Shown: positions 25,385 through 34,460, counted from the first letter of the stretch. The stretch is DNA of 64,000 nucleotides from Paenibacillus sp. sptzw28 (GCF_019550795.1 NZ_CP080545.1:3320001-3384000); one strand, 5' to 3'. The notes: a model not told the origin generated them from the sequence alone. Made by a program: numbers and translations.

Positions 25385-27409
25385 TTATGTTCTACCTACA
25401 GCTTTAACGCTGCGGATGACGTTCTGCGGCACTCCGTGCAGCCCAACGGCCTGATGGTAAGCGTCGAAGATCTTGCGAGCGATCGGCGCGGCACCATTCG
25501 CTCCGAAGCCGCCTTCGGGCACCACGACAGCAACTGCCAGCACAGGGTCTTCGGCCGGCGCATAAGCAATGAACACCGCGTTATCAACTATACCTGTGCT
25601 TACCTGCTGCTCCGATGTACCTGTCTTTCGCAGCACCTTATACGGCGCATCATTGAAGGCAGGTACGCTAACGTTTGCCATTCCCTTTTCAATCTCGTCC
25701 CAATATGCTTTCGGGAAAGTGATCGTGTTTAGAACTTCCGGTTTGAACTTGCTCACTACGTGACCTTCCGAGTCTTCAATTTGGTTCACGAACTGAGGCT
25801 TCATCCGCTTGCCGTGGCTGGCCAGCGTCGCAGCATACTGCGCTAGTTGCAGCGTTGTGTAGCGGCCCAATTGTCCAAATGACGCACGAATCAAGGCGGA
25901 TTGGGAGCTTGCGGCTTCCCTTTCGTGAAAATAATCGATGACTCCGTTGCTTTCGTTCGGAAGCCCGCTGCCTGTTGAGACGCCAAGTCCGAACTGCTTC
26001 ACATATTTGTCCCATATATCGACGCCTTTATCGCCTCCTTTGTGGTAAAGAGCATCTCCGACCATTTTCGCCATCCATGGATTCGATGAATGAGCAATAG
26101 CATTCCAGGGGTAGAGCGTACCATATGCATGATTCTGAGCGTTTTTAATTTCATACTTCCCCCCATTACCGTAAGAGAAAATCCCTTTATCATCCCATGC
26201 ACTCGACGTTGTAAACAGCTTCTCGTTAAGGCCGATCAGGACCGAGAGCGGCTTCTGCGTAGAACCGAGAAAGACGACTGAAGAAGGATGCTTATTTTCT
26301 TCTACCTTAGTCTTATACGGGCCTATGACGGGATAGATCGTACCGTTCAGCAAGACGTACTTGATTTTGTCATAGTCATCGTTTCCGATTCTGCCGCCTT
26401 CCCAAATATTCGGATCATAATCGGGCATGCTTGCCATCGCAATCACTTTCCCGGTCTTCACTTCCATAGCCACCGCATAGCCGGTTTTGGCATTTTTCTG
26501 TCGAGCCGATGTAGGGGTAGTTTGAAGATATCTCAATTGGTCCATTATCGCTTCTTCAGTCTTCGTCTGTACCTCCCGATTAATCGTTAAATACAGGTTA
26601 TCGCCTTTATCCGGCTTCGTAATGGCCGGCGGACCGATGATGCGGCTGGCCGCATTGACAGGGTACGTCTTGAGACCATTCTTCCCGCGCAGGATATCTT
26701 GATACATATACTCGAGCCCGTCAAAGCCGACATCCTCCTGCTGCAAATACTTCAGACGGGAATCGTCGGTTTTGGCTCGATTCTTGTACAGAGGATTGTT
26801 CTCGGCCCCACCGCCGTATCTCTTCAAATATCCGACGAGCTGCACCGCAAAAGAGGTTTTATCGTAATGGCGGATGCTCTCCTCAACAATGTCGGTTCCG
26901 GGGAATTGATCCCGGTTCCCCATCAGTACCGCGATTTCATGATTCGTTAGCCCGCTCTTGATACGGCGCGGCACCGAATACGGGTTTTTCTTATGCTCCA
27001 GGTCCATGTTTTTTTTGATCTCGTCAAGCGTCATCACTTCATTGGAGCTTCCGTACTTCTGAAACACAACCAGCAGCTCCTTGGCAAGTGCAGTAGCATT
27101 TGCTATGACCTGCTTCTGTGGTCCCGGCTCAATAGTGTAATACAGCGACTGAGTGGATGTGGAATACGCAATCTGATTTCCACCGGAATCATAGATATTG
27201 CCGCGGATCGGTGGGATTAACACCGGAATGGACCCATTTTTTGTCTCAACCTCTTTAAGCGATGAACCCTCGACAAATTGCAATATCGCCAAACGAACGA
27301 TCAGCACGCTGAATAAGACAAAAGCAGCAAAAAAGAATAAGTTCAAGCGGAACGAAAAATTCCGCCGATTGGCGGTTTCCCGCTTTTGCGGATCATCCTG
27401 GATGGGCAC
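25385..27409 (-). CDS. Class B penicillin-binding protein (PBP2-type transpeptidase)
   Basis: A 674-residue membrane-anchored transpeptidase. A cytoplasmic basic tail and one membrane segment (residues about 20-43) precede the PBP dimer domain (about 60-260) and the transpeptidase domain with SxxK at 383-386 (STQK), SxN at 441-443 (SSN) and KTG at 595-597. It cross-links peptidoglycan outside the membrane. The start is a GTG at 27409 with AAAGGAG 9 bases upstream. No rod-shape or division genes are nearby, so its complex is unknown. The IS1595 remnant begins immediately after its stop codon. Confidence 0.92.
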   Translation of the reverse strand: MPIQDDPQKRETANRRNFSFRLNLFFFAAFVLFSVLIVRLAILQFVEGSSLKEVETKNGSIPVLIPPIRGNIYDSGGNQIAYSTSTQSLYYTIEPGPQKQVIANATALAKELLVVFQKYGSSNEVMTLDEIKKNMDLEHKKNPYSVPRRIKSGLTNHEIAVLMGNRDQFPGTDIVEESIRHYDKTSFAVQLVGYLKRYGGGAENNPLYKNRAKTDDSRLKYLQQEDVGFDGLEYMYQDILRGKNGLKTYPVNAASRIIGPPAITKPDKGDNLYLTINREVQTKTEEAIMDQLRYLQTTPTSARQKNAKTGYAVAMEVKTGKVIAMASMPDYDPNIWEGGRIGNDDYDKIKYVLLNGTIYPVIGPYKTKVEENKHPSSVVFLGSTQKPLSVLIGLNEKLFTTSSAWDDKGIFSYGNGGKYEIKNAQNHAYGTLYPWNAIAHSSNPWMAKMVGDALYHKGGDKGVDIWDKYVKQFGLGVSTGSGLPNESNGVIDYFHEREAASSQSALIRASFGQLGRYTTLQLAQYAATLASHGKRMKPQFVNQIEDSEGHVVSKFKPEVLNTITFPKAYWDEIEKGMANVSVPAFNDAPYKVLRKTGTSEQQVSTGIVDNAVFIAYAPAEDPVLAVAVVVPEGGFGANGAAPIARKIFDAYHQAVGLHGVPQNVIRSVKAVGRT

Positions 27410-27520
27410 AGTTGAAATCTCCTTTCAAATACAAATCATTTCTACCATGTGTTTCCTTTATAGTATCAGACATCGACGTATATGAAACTATTAAATACGC
27501 AGCGGTTTATATGTAAACAG

Positions 27521-27555
27521 GAAAAATCCCGCCGTTCTATGCTGCGCGGCGGGAT
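27521..27555 (-). terminator. Intrinsic terminator after the DUF3892 gene
   Basis: Stem ATCCCGCCG/CGGCGGGAT followed by TTTTT on the minus strand, about 25 bases after the stop codon. Confidence 0.8.
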
Positions 27556-27579
27556 ATCTATTTTGCACATGAGACTAAG

Positions 27580-27909
27580 TTAAAAAGTGGGCAGGTTATC
27601 CAAGTTGTTCCCATCAAACCCGTCCGGTTCACTGCGAATGATATCGCGACCGTATTTATGGAATACATCCACGTGCGCCAAATTCCCACTTTTCGCTTCG
27701 TTTAAAGCAGTTACATAATCAAGGTCTCTACCGTTATCGGTTCTAAACGCAATGATATCGCCGTCTTCATTTTTCCGAACCGCTACAATTTGTTCCTTAC
27801 CCGGTACAACATTAATTTCTTCAGATGCTCTTTGTTGACCTTCTTGGCGGTATTGGTTGTAAATTTCCTCGAAGTTTAAATTGTTATTGTTGGAATTGAA
27901 GTTTGGCAT
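27580..27909 (-). CDS. DUF3892-domain protein
   Basis: A 109-residue soluble protein. A polar, Asn-rich leader (PNFNSNNNNLNFEEIYNQYR) is followed by the DUF3892 core KEQIVAVRKNEDGDIIAFRT and VTALNEAKSGNLAHVDVF, ending RSEPDGFDGNNLDNLPTF. The domain's function is unknown; it is common in spore-forming Firmicutes. The ATG at 27909 has GGAGG 7 bases upstream, better than the earlier start 21 bases up. Single gene with its own terminator. Confidence 0.85.
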   Translation of the reverse strand: MPNFNSNNNNLNFEEIYNQYRQEGQQRASEEINVVPGKEQIVAVRKNEDGDIIAFRTDNGRDLDYVTALNEAKSGNLAHVDVFHKYGRDIIRSEPDGFDGNNLDNLPTF

Positions 27910-27985
27910 GCAGTCACCTCCACTGTACATAATTCCCTAATGGATAATGAACATACAACTATTCCCGAATTATGTAGTTTTCCAG

Positions 27986-28011
27986 AAAAAAGAGCCCTGC
28001 ATAGTGGGCTC
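27986..28011 (-). terminator. Intrinsic terminator after the ArsR-SRPBCC operon
   Basis: Stem GAGCCC/GGGCTC, loop of 8 bases, six T on the minus strand; about 130 bases after the SRPBCC stop codon. Confidence 0.75.
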
Positions 28012-28139
28012 TCTCAAATTACGCTATAAGAGATTTGCATGCCGGTTACTGGATCGCGAGATTAGTCCAGATCCACCTTTGTTATGCAAAGTGAGTGGGC
28101 ATTTCAACAAAATTTTTCGCACCAGCCAGCTTACTATAA

Positions 28140-28559
28140 CTAAGCCAATACCTTTTCAAGCTCGCTGCACCATTTACTCCAGCCATACTTAGCTCCACCA
28201 AGTGCTTGTTCATTTGAGATTCCGGTTTGTTCGAGATGAAGGTTAACCTTTCCGTCGCCTAAATCCTGCAGCGTCCAGGTGACCGTGTGCGTCCCCGCTC
28301 CGCTGGTCCAGGTATAGGACACTCGGTTTGGTGCGTCCACGATAAGCACTTCTCCGTCAATAATGCCATTCCAATATTCGGACGGCTGAGTGCGAAACTG
28401 AAAACGGTGTCCTACGACGGGCTTAAAATCATTTTCCATCGCCTCACCGGTTTGGATGTTGGCCACCCACTTGGCAAGCTTGCTGGAATCGGTTAAGGCG
28501 GACCAAAGTTTCTCGATCGTAGTCTTATACTGAAAATCTAAGGTTAAAGTTAAACTCAT
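28140..28559 (-). CDS. SRPBCC/AHSA1-domain protein
   Basis: A 139-residue START-like fold protein: LTLDFQYKTTIEKLWSALTD, DSSKLAKWVA, GHRFQFRTQPSEYW and the C-terminal helix YGWSKWCSELEKVLA. AHSA1-like members bind small hydrophobic ligands and are often encoded beside an ArsR repressor. The start overlaps the arsR stop in ATGA, so translation is coupled; a longer upstream frame lies inside arsR and is not used. Its ligand is unknown. Confidence 0.88.
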   Translation of the reverse strand: MSLTLTLDFQYKTTIEKLWSALTDSSKLAKWVANIQTGEAMENDFKPVVGHRFQFRTQPSEYWNGIIDGEVLIVDAPNRVSYTWTSGAGTHTVTWTLQDLGDGKVNLHLEQTGISNEQALGGAKYGWSKWCSELEKVLA

Positions 28560-28885
28560 TCCTCTTCCTCCTCTAATAGTTGGTTCAAGCGCAGCATATT
28601 CGCACTCCAGAACCTGCTGTAGAAAGCCACCCAATCTTGAATTTCTCGGAGTGGAGAAGCGTTCAGCCTAAATAGCGTTTCTCTGCCGACTTTTCGGTCA
28701 AGAACCAATCCGGCCTCTTTAAGGATTGTCAAATGCTTGGATACCGCTGTACGGCCCATTTCAAACTGTGCCGTTAATTCATGAAGCGGCATCTCCTCTG
28801 CCTCTGCTAACAGACGAACCAGTCGGCGCCTGGTTGGATCTGCAATCGCGTCAAAAACATCCCGCAACTGGTTGTTCTTGCTCAC
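28556..28885 (-). CDS. ArsR-family transcriptional regulator
   Basis: A 109-residue winged-helix repressor: FDAIADPTRRRLVRLLAEAE, HELTAQFEMGRTAVSKHLTI and KVGRETLFRLNASPL. It lacks the CxC metal-binding pair of metal-sensing ArsR proteins and matches the small subgroup that pairs with SRPBCC proteins. Its promoter has consensus -35 and -10 boxes with the palindrome GACACCGAATGGTGTC lying exactly in the spacer and a second copy just downstream, so tight autorepression of the two-gene operon is likely. Confidence 0.9.
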   Translation of the reverse strand: MSKNNQLRDVFDAIADPTRRRLVRLLAEAEEMPLHELTAQFEMGRTAVSKHLTILKEAGLVLDRKVGRETLFRLNASPLREIQDWVAFYSRFWSANMLRLNQLLEEEEE

Positions 28886-28922
28886 AACACCCTCCCTTAT
28901 GCATTATGTTGATTCCAAATTG

Positions 28923-28974
28923 GACACCATTCGGTGGCTATTTAATTATAGGACACCATTCGGTGTCTTGTCAA
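28923..28974 (-). promoter_or_regulatory. arsR promoter with two operators
   Basis: -35 TTGACA (complement of 28969-28974), 18-base spacer, -10 TATAAT (complement of 28945-28950). The 16-base palindrome GACACCGAATGGTGTC (28952-28967) fills the spacer; a near copy at 28923-28937 lies at about +8 to +22. Both would block RNA polymerase when bound. Confidence 0.85.
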
Positions 28975-29240
28975 CGGCATTTTTAAACTTGCAACAAGTA
29001 AAGGAATCCTGCTCCTTCAGTCTGTCATATTCATTCAAAGTGCGGATATTAATATAATATTTTTGGCGAAAAGTATATTATTTTGTGTAGTTTGCCCTTA
29101 TCACTCTATCGCTTCGCTATAGTTCGAGATATCTCATAATAAACCCTGACATCACTATTAGAGTCAAGTGAAATAAGCAATTCAACTATTCCGCCTGTTG
29201 TTTCAATAATAAATCGACAACACAGTTTGACAGAGCCAGC

Positions 29241-29270
29241 AAAAAAGAAGCCGCGGACTGCGGCTTCTTT
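29241..29270 (-). terminator. Intrinsic terminator after the metallophosphoesterase gene
   Basis: Stem AAGAAGCCGC/GCGGCTTCTT followed by six T on the minus strand, about 35 bases after the stop codon. Confidence 0.85.
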
Positions 29271-29305
29271 GGGCTATCCGGGATCGTTCCTGCGGAGCGC
29301 GAGTT

Positions 29306-30526
29306 TTACGGCTTCACGACTTTTTCCTGCTTCTTGTTTTCCGTAATCGGCGCAGGCTCATCGCTTTGATCGTTCGCGGTAAGATCGATCCCGTAATCCT
29401 TGGCAAACACCATGTGGGTGTCGACCAGAACGTTCTCTACACGTTCGTCGAGTTGAAATACCCGGGCACCGCGCAGCCGGTTCCGGTCTTCGCCGGGCAA
29501 ACCGTAAGCGCCGAAGCCGGTGCTTCCGCCATAGCCGAGCAAGACTCCGTAGTAGTTGCCATGGTACGTATTCACGTGGTCGTGTCCGCAAAAGACGCCC
29601 TTGACATCGCCTCGTGCCAGAATCGCCGAGAACATGCCGCTGTTGATCGGACCCGGGCACTCGTCTTCGTTCCGTTCCCCCACGATCTGATGCTTGCCGA
29701 TCGCCCTTGCATGGTCGGCCTCGGATCTGCCGTCCACGCTTGCGTACCACATGAAGCGGTGCTCCCATAGGGGAATATGAATATACATGAGCGACGGCAC
29801 TTTATAACCGAGCTTTTCTTCGAGTTTTTTGGACGTTTCGTAATACCACGTCACCTGATCGAAGCGCAGCCAGTCCCAGGTCGGGTATCCTTCGAAGTCT
29901 TGACCCGCAATCGTACTGGGCGCATATCTTCCGCTGTCCAGCAGCCAGAGGTTAAAGGCGGCCTTGGACCCTATGGAAGATCGGATCAACAGGTGAGCAT
30001 TTCCCGACCCGGTAATCCCCTTTTCCCCGGGTGGGTTCACATTATGCCTGTAGGCCTGATAAAACCGAAGCATGTCCTCTTCATCAAGACCTGCGCCGGG
30101 AGTCGAGTCTTCGTCGTGATTCCCGAAGGTGACGGCCCACTTGATTCCCCGCTGCTCCATCGGCTGGGCAACGTTGTTCATCGCCTGCTTCATCTCCACT
30201 GCCGTATCGCAACCTCCGGTAATGTTGTCGCCATTCAGGACGACAAAATCCGGCTTTTCGGCGTCGAGCACCTTCTCCATCAGCTCCACGGTCCGCCGGT
30301 CGATATGCTCGTCGTCCTGCGTGTCGTTGAATTGGACGATTTTAAATCTGCCGTCGGCGTTGAATTGCAGCTTCATATTGTCGTTCGTTGCGGCCTCCGC
30401 CTTTCCTCCGCCAAGCCAATCGACAGGAACGGCTGAAGATCCGAGCGTGAGCGCAAGCGCACCAGCCCCGCCGATTTTAAGAAAATCTTTCCTGCTTATG
30501 CCATTACCTTCTACTTCTTGGCTCAT
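29306..30526 (-). CDS. Exported calcineurin-like metallophosphoesterase (Tat-type signal)
   Basis: A 406-residue phosphoesterase. The N-terminus has ISRKDFLKIGGAGALALTLG, a twin-arginine-type signal in which the second Arg is Lys, followed by an AEAA cleavage site. The catalytic domain shows the calcineurin motifs FNDTQDDEH (D-x-H variant), LNGDNITGG (GDxx), TFGNHDED (GNHD), YIHIPLWEH and FCGHDHVNTY (GHxH-like). It resembles purple-acid-phosphatase-like proteins that remove extracellular phosphate. The ATG at 30526 is chosen since GGAGG is upstream, although the spacing (about 12) is long. Terminator present downstream. Confidence 0.88.
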   Translation of the reverse strand: MSQEVEGNGISRKDFLKIGGAGALALTLGSSAVPVDWLGGGKAEAATNDNMKLQFNADGRFKIVQFNDTQDDEHIDRRTVELMEKVLDAEKPDFVVLNGDNITGGCDTAVEMKQAMNNVAQPMEQRGIKWAVTFGNHDEDSTPGAGLDEEDMLRFYQAYRHNVNPPGEKGITGSGNAHLLIRSSIGSKAAFNLWLLDSGRYAPSTIAGQDFEGYPTWDWLRFDQVTWYYETSKKLEEKLGYKVPSLMYIHIPLWEHRFMWYASVDGRSEADHARAIGKHQIVGERNEDECPGPINSGMFSAILARGDVKGVFCGHDHVNTYHGNYYGVLLGYGGSTGFGAYGLPGEDRNRLRGARVFQLDERVENVLVDTHMVFAKDYGIDLTANDQSDEPAPITENKKQEKVVKP

Positions 30527-30661
30527 CGGACAAAAACCTCCTACATTTGATTGGGACAAGCATAATACCAATCTATCGCAGAAATCTTTGACGAATGTTA
30601 TCCTGGTCTAAAGATTGTGTTAATCTGGGTTTCCAGTGAATTTGTTAGCTCGATTGTTCAT

Positions 30662-30757
30662 TTAGCCTTGAGCGTCTTCAACAATTTTGTATTCTAAAAT
30701 ATCTCCAGGCTGACATTCTAAAGCCTTACAAATCGCCTCTAAAGTGGATAACCGAAG
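30662..30757 (-). pseudogene. XRE (Cro/CI) regulator C-terminal remnant
   Basis: A minus-strand frame reads LSTLEAICKALECQPGDILE and ends EYKIVEDAQG-stop. This is the third part of the HTH and the tail of small YozG-type Cro/CI regulators (about 70 residues). The N-terminal half is missing, and the next gene on the other strand begins 85 bases away. Confidence 0.6.
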
Positions 30758-30841
30758 GCATCAGTATGAATATTGTCTTTTTACACTGCTACAAAACCGA
30801 TTCGGCATCCGTCTTATAAGCGAAAGGGGGACGGCGGCAAC

Positions 30842-31411
30842 ATGGAGGAAGGCACACACGTACCCGAACTGTTCCAACGCTTGTTCCGGGAGCATTACCC
30901 CGTGGTGGCGCGTAAGCTCTATGCCTTGACCGGCGATTATGCGGCGGCGGAAGATTTGGCCCAAGAGGTATTCCTGCGGCTCTACCGGAGCCACCCGGAC
31001 CGCCTGGAAGCCGTCGGCGCTTGGCTGCACCGGGTGTTGATCCGTGTGGGCTATGATTATTTGAGACAACGGTCGTCTGTAAAGGCGTTATTGGAGAAGG
31101 AAACCGCCCGTGTGGCGGCTTGGTCGGAAGGTACTTCCCCTTCGGGAGAGACTGAGGTCATCCGCGAGTGGGAAAAAGACGTGGTCCGCCGGGTGCTGCG
31201 GAAGCTCACGGACCGTGACAGGACTGCCCTTCTGCTTCGGGAGGAAGGCTATAGCTACGAGGAGATTGCCCTCCGGCTGGAGATCAACCCGAAAATTGTC
31301 GGCACGCTGCTGGCCCGGGCGGAGGAACGGCTGAAGAAGAAATACGGGCAGGAGGAGGAGCGGCGCGATGGGCAACGGAGCGAAGCGGAACGGCGAGACG
31401 CCGGTTTTTGA
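30842..31411 (+). CDS. ECF sigma factor
   Basis: A 189-residue sigma-70-family protein: region 2 LFREHYPVVARKLYALTGDY, DLAQEVFLRLYRS, and region 4 RDRTALLLREEGYSYEEIAL with the HTH LEINPKIVGTLLARAEERLK. The ATG at 30842 has AAGGGGG about 10 bases upstream. It overlaps the next gene by 44 bases, and the four genes to 34359 overlap or abut, forming one operon with an anti-sigma-like protein and an ABC transporter. The operon is much richer in G+C than its neighbours, which suggests transfer from another genome. Confidence 0.9.
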   Translation: MEEGTHVPELFQRLFREHYPVVARKLYALTGDYAAAEDLAQEVFLRLYRSHPDRLEAVGAWLHRVLIRVGYDYLRQRSSVKALLEKETARVAAWSEGTSPSGETEVIREWEKDVVRRVLRKLTDRDRTALLLREEGYSYEEIALRLEINPKIVGTLLARAEERLKKKYGQEEERRDGQRSEAERRDAGF

Positions 31412-32540
31412 TACGGACCGGGCTTGGGACCGGTTCGAGAGGCTGGCGGCCCGGGAGCCTGTCCCGGCGTTCTGGAGGCAGGTAGAGGAAGATCAGCATT
31501 CGGACGAAACAAGAATCGAAACACCATGGGGCGGGAATCAAGTATATCACGAGAAGGATGGAGTGGTTGAGATGAAGAAGACAGAAGCATTTCAGGCAGC
31601 TCAAGGGTCCTCGGATGTCGGGGCGACAGAAAAAGTAGGCGCGGCTAGGGCTAGCGGAGCTTACCGCGCCTGGCGGACGGAGCGACCGACCGCACGCAGG
31701 CTTCGGAGACTGACCGCCGGAGTCGCCGTTACTGTAATAGCCATCGGCTTGATCGCCACCCCTCTGGGTGACCGGGCGCTTGCCGCCATGCAGCAAACCT
31801 TCCGCATTCAGCACGTGGTCGGAGTCGGGATCTCAGCGGATGACATGGCGTCCATCTCCGGCCTGCTGGATAGCGGCTCGCCCGATGGAGACCGGAGCTT
31901 CGACCTGGCCCAATACGGCACCTTGACCCAAACGGGCGGCGGGAAAGCCCGCACCGTTACCTGGGAGGAAGCGGAAAAACGAATGGGCGCCCCGCTGCTC
32001 CAGCTTGGGAACCCCACCGCAACCACATACCAGCCGGCAACTACGCTGACCTTCCACCTTAACGTTAAGGCGGTTAACAGGCTGCTCACCCGTTTGGGCA
32101 GCAGCACTACCCTGCCTGCCGGGGCGGACGGCAACGCCATCCGGCTGCACATCCCGGGTGGTGTCACCACAAAAGGCACCTTGTCGGGCAAGCCGGTGCG
32201 GCTGCTCCAATTCGGCAAGCCTGAGCTGACGGTGGATGGCGGCATCGATCCGGCAACGGTTCGTGAGGCGGTACTGGGTCTGCCTGTTCTGCCGGACAGC
32301 CTGCGGACCAAGTTGGCCGCCATTGGCGATTGGCAGAGTACCCTGCCGGTTCCGGCACGTGACGGCGTGACCACCAGCCTCCGGTTGGGCGGACATGATG
32401 CAGTCATGACCGCTGACGGCAGGGATCGCTTTCTCCTCTGGCTCGATGGGGACCGGATGGTCCTGCTGAGCGGCGAAACGAATGATTTTCCCACGGAATC
32501 CGCCTTCCAGCTGGCAGCGGAGGAGCTTATCCAGCCATGA
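31368..32540 (+). CDS. Anti-sigma-factor-like membrane protein
   Basis: A 390-residue single-pass protein. The cytoplasmic N-terminus (about 1-110) includes FDTDRAWDRFERLAAREPVP, likely the sigma-binding part; one membrane segment lies at about 113-132 (RRLTAGVAVTVIAIGLIATPL), followed by an extracytoplasmic domain (LGDRALAAMQQTFRIQHVVG onward). The LGDxALAAMQQTF stretch after the membrane is typical of Paenibacillus DUF4179-like anti-sigma factors. It starts inside the ECF sigma gene and ends overlapping the ATPase gene. It probably holds the sigma factor inactive until an envelope signal arrives. Confidence 0.75.
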   Translation: MGNGAKRNGETPVFDTDRAWDRFERLAAREPVPAFWRQVEEDQHSDETRIETPWGGNQVYHEKDGVVEMKKTEAFQAAQGSSDVGATEKVGAARASGAYRAWRTERPTARRLRRLTAGVAVTVIAIGLIATPLGDRALAAMQQTFRIQHVVGVGISADDMASISGLLDSGSPDGDRSFDLAQYGTLTQTGGGKARTVTWEEAEKRMGAPLLQLGNPTATTYQPATTLTFHLNVKAVNRLLTRLGSSTTLPAGADGNAIRLHIPGGVTTKGTLSGKPVRLLQFGKPELTVDGGIDPATVREAVLGLPVLPDSLRTKLAAIGDWQSTLPVPARDGVTTSLRLGGHDAVMTADGRDRFLLWLDGDRMVLLSGETNDFPTESAFQLAAEELIQP

Positions 32541-33517
32541 TGATCATTGATGCGGTGGATTTGACCAAGACCTACAACGGCCGCGGTGGCTGCCGCGGTA
32601 TCACCCTGCAGGTGCCGGAGGGCTGCATCTTCGGCCTGCTGGGACCCAACGGTGCCGGCAAAAGCACCTTCGTCAAAATGCTTGCTGGCCTCCACCGCCC
32701 CGATTACGGGCATGCCACCATGCTGGGGCTGCCCCTGGGCCGGCCGGAGGCACGACGCAAGCTCGGGTATTTTCCCGAGCTGTTCCGCTTTCAGGATTGG
32801 CTGACTCCTGCGGAGGTGCTCCGGTTCCATGGCCGGCTGAGCGGGCTGCGCCCACAGGAAACGCGGACGCCCGCCTTCCGCGGAAGGGTTCGGGACACCC
32901 TGGATCTGGTCGGCCTGTCCGAAGCCGCGGACCGCCGGGTCGGCGGCTTCTCCAAGGGAATGCAGCAGCGCCTCGGCCTGGCTGCCGCCCTGCTCCTGGA
33001 TCCAGAGCTGGTGATCCTGGACGAACCCGCTTCGGCCCTGGACCCCATCGGCCGCTACGAAATCCGCAGCCTGCTGAAGCGGCTCCGGGGCAAAGGCGTG
33101 ACGATTTTCCTCAACACCCATCTGCTCGAGGATGTGGAGGAACTGTGCGATGAGGCCGCCTTCCTCTACGGAGGCGAGCTGCTGGCGTCGGGTCCGCTGC
33201 ATAAGCTGCTCAGCGGGACCGGTGATAGCGGTGCCAACTGGCGCTTCCGACTCGGCGGCTGGCTCCCGGAGACATGGGCGGAGCTGAATGAGGCTGCCGG
33301 CAGCGCCCTCTCCTCCCTGCTGCAATTGATCGAGGCCGATGAGAGCGGTAATGCCCTCCTGTCCGCCCGCGTAACCGACCGGGAACAGGCCGGCTACCTG
33401 GTCTCTGTGTTCATCCGGAGCGGTCTGACGCTATACGAATCCGGCCCCGAACCGAACAGCCTGGAGGACTGGTTCCTCCGGATGGCTGGGTCCCGTCAAG
33501 GAGGTGACGCGCAATGA
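32537..33517 (+). CDS. ABC transporter ATP-binding protein
   Basis: A 326-residue ATPase: Walker A GPNGAGKST, an ABC signature variant FSKGMQQRLGLA, and Walker B LVILDEPASALDP. This set, with the C-terminal extension of about 90 residues, is typical of ABC-2 type exporters of the NatA/CcmA group. The start overlaps the previous stop by four bases and the stop overlaps the permease start by four bases, so the genes are translationally coupled. The cargo is unknown. Confidence 0.9.
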   Translation: MMIIDAVDLTKTYNGRGGCRGITLQVPEGCIFGLLGPNGAGKSTFVKMLAGLHRPDYGHATMLGLPLGRPEARRKLGYFPELFRFQDWLTPAEVLRFHGRLSGLRPQETRTPAFRGRVRDTLDLVGLSEAADRRVGGFSKGMQQRLGLAAALLLDPELVILDEPASALDPIGRYEIRSLLKRLRGKGVTIFLNTHLLEDVEELCDEAAFLYGGELLASGPLHKLLSGTGDSGANWRFRLGGWLPETWAELNEAAGSALSSLLQLIEADESGNALLSARVTDREQAGYLVSVFIRSGLTLYESGPEPNSLEDWFLRMAGSRQGGDAQ

Positions 33518-34359
33518 CCTTGTACATCTCCGCCACCTTCAAGGAGCTGACCCGCAAGCGGGTGTTCCTGGTCACGATCATACTGACCTTCGTCTTCCTG
33601 GTCCTATTCGCTTTCGGGGTCCGTGAGCTGGCTGGCATGGGCGGTCAGGAGTCGGTCTCCCCCGCCGAACGGCTGCTGAACAGCATGGTGCTGATGGTGC
33701 TTGGGCTTTTTTTCGCACAATTCCTGGCGTCCTTCTTCGTTCTTTTCTCGGCCATGGGGACCGTCACGGGCGAACAGGAGAACGGTCTGCTGCTGGCCGT
33801 CGCCGCCCGTCCCATTCCCCGCTGGAAGCTCTATCTGGCCAAATGGCTGGGCCACGCCGTTTGGGTCTCCGTGTACAGCACAGTCCTGTTCGTTTCCGTG
33901 GTCTGGACCATCCACAGCCAAACGGGATTTCCCGTGCGGCCTGAGGAGCTGCTCCGAGGCTATGGGCTGTTTCTCTGGATGCCGCTCCTTCTCCTCACGT
34001 TAACCATGCTGGGTTCCGTCTATTTGCCGATGCTGGGGAACGGGATCTGCGCCGCCCTGCTGTACGGATTTTCTCTCTTCAACGGGTTGGTCGAAGGGGT
34101 TTCGAGTTACGGAGGAACCCCTCCCGCAGTAGAAAAATTCGTGTTTCTGACCGGACTGCTCCTGCCAACGGACTCCGTCTACCGAAGAAGCTTATACGAG
34201 CTTCTGGGGGGAGCGGATTGGGCTGGGTTGGCGTTGGCTGACATGGGTCCTTTCTCCATGCCAAGTGTTCCTTCGAATGCTTTCCTCCTGTATACAGTGG
34301 GGTATGCGGCGGTCTTGCTCTTGCTGGGGTGCCGGGCGTTCAGCCGGAAGGATCTGTAG
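33514..34359 (+). CDS. ABC-2 type transporter permease
   Basis: A 281-residue membrane protein with six hydrophobic segments: the first is FLVTIILTFVFLVLFAF near residue 20; others lie at about 57-85, 113-135, 150-175, 180-195 and 255-275. The MGTVTGEQENGLLLAVAARP stretch matches the coupling region of ABC-2 permeases. It pairs with the ATPase gene at 32537, with which it overlaps. A strong terminator closes the operon. Confidence 0.88.
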   Translation: MTLYISATFKELTRKRVFLVTIILTFVFLVLFAFGVRELAGMGGQESVSPAERLLNSMVLMVLGLFFAQFLASFFVLFSAMGTVTGEQENGLLLAVAARPIPRWKLYLAKWLGHAVWVSVYSTVLFVSVVWTIHSQTGFPVRPEELLRGYGLFLWMPLLLLTLTMLGSVYLPMLGNGICAALLYGFSLFNGLVEGVSSYGGTPPAVEKFVFLTGLLLPTDSVYRRSLYELLGGADWAGLALADMGPFSMPSVPSNAFLLYTVGYAAVLLLLGCRAFSRKDL

Positions 34360-34414
34360 CATCTCGCAGTTGACCTGAGCAGGAATGCGGCATGTAATAT
34401 GGCTCCAGGAGGAC

Positions 34415-34460
34415 AAATAATGCCATCCTACCCTACAGGGAGATGGCATTATTTGTTTTG
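34415..34460 (+). terminator. Operon terminator
   Basis: Perfect 13-base stem AAATAATGCCATC/GATGGCATTATTT followed by GTTTTGTTTATTT on the plus strand, 56 bases after the permease stop codon. Confidence 0.85.

Noticed and set aside
31808..33325. A 505-codon open frame on the minus strand across the anti-sigma and ABC genes
   Set aside because: It is a by-product of high G+C content: the plus-strand proteins have all family motifs, and the antisense translation has low-complexity composition and no motifs.
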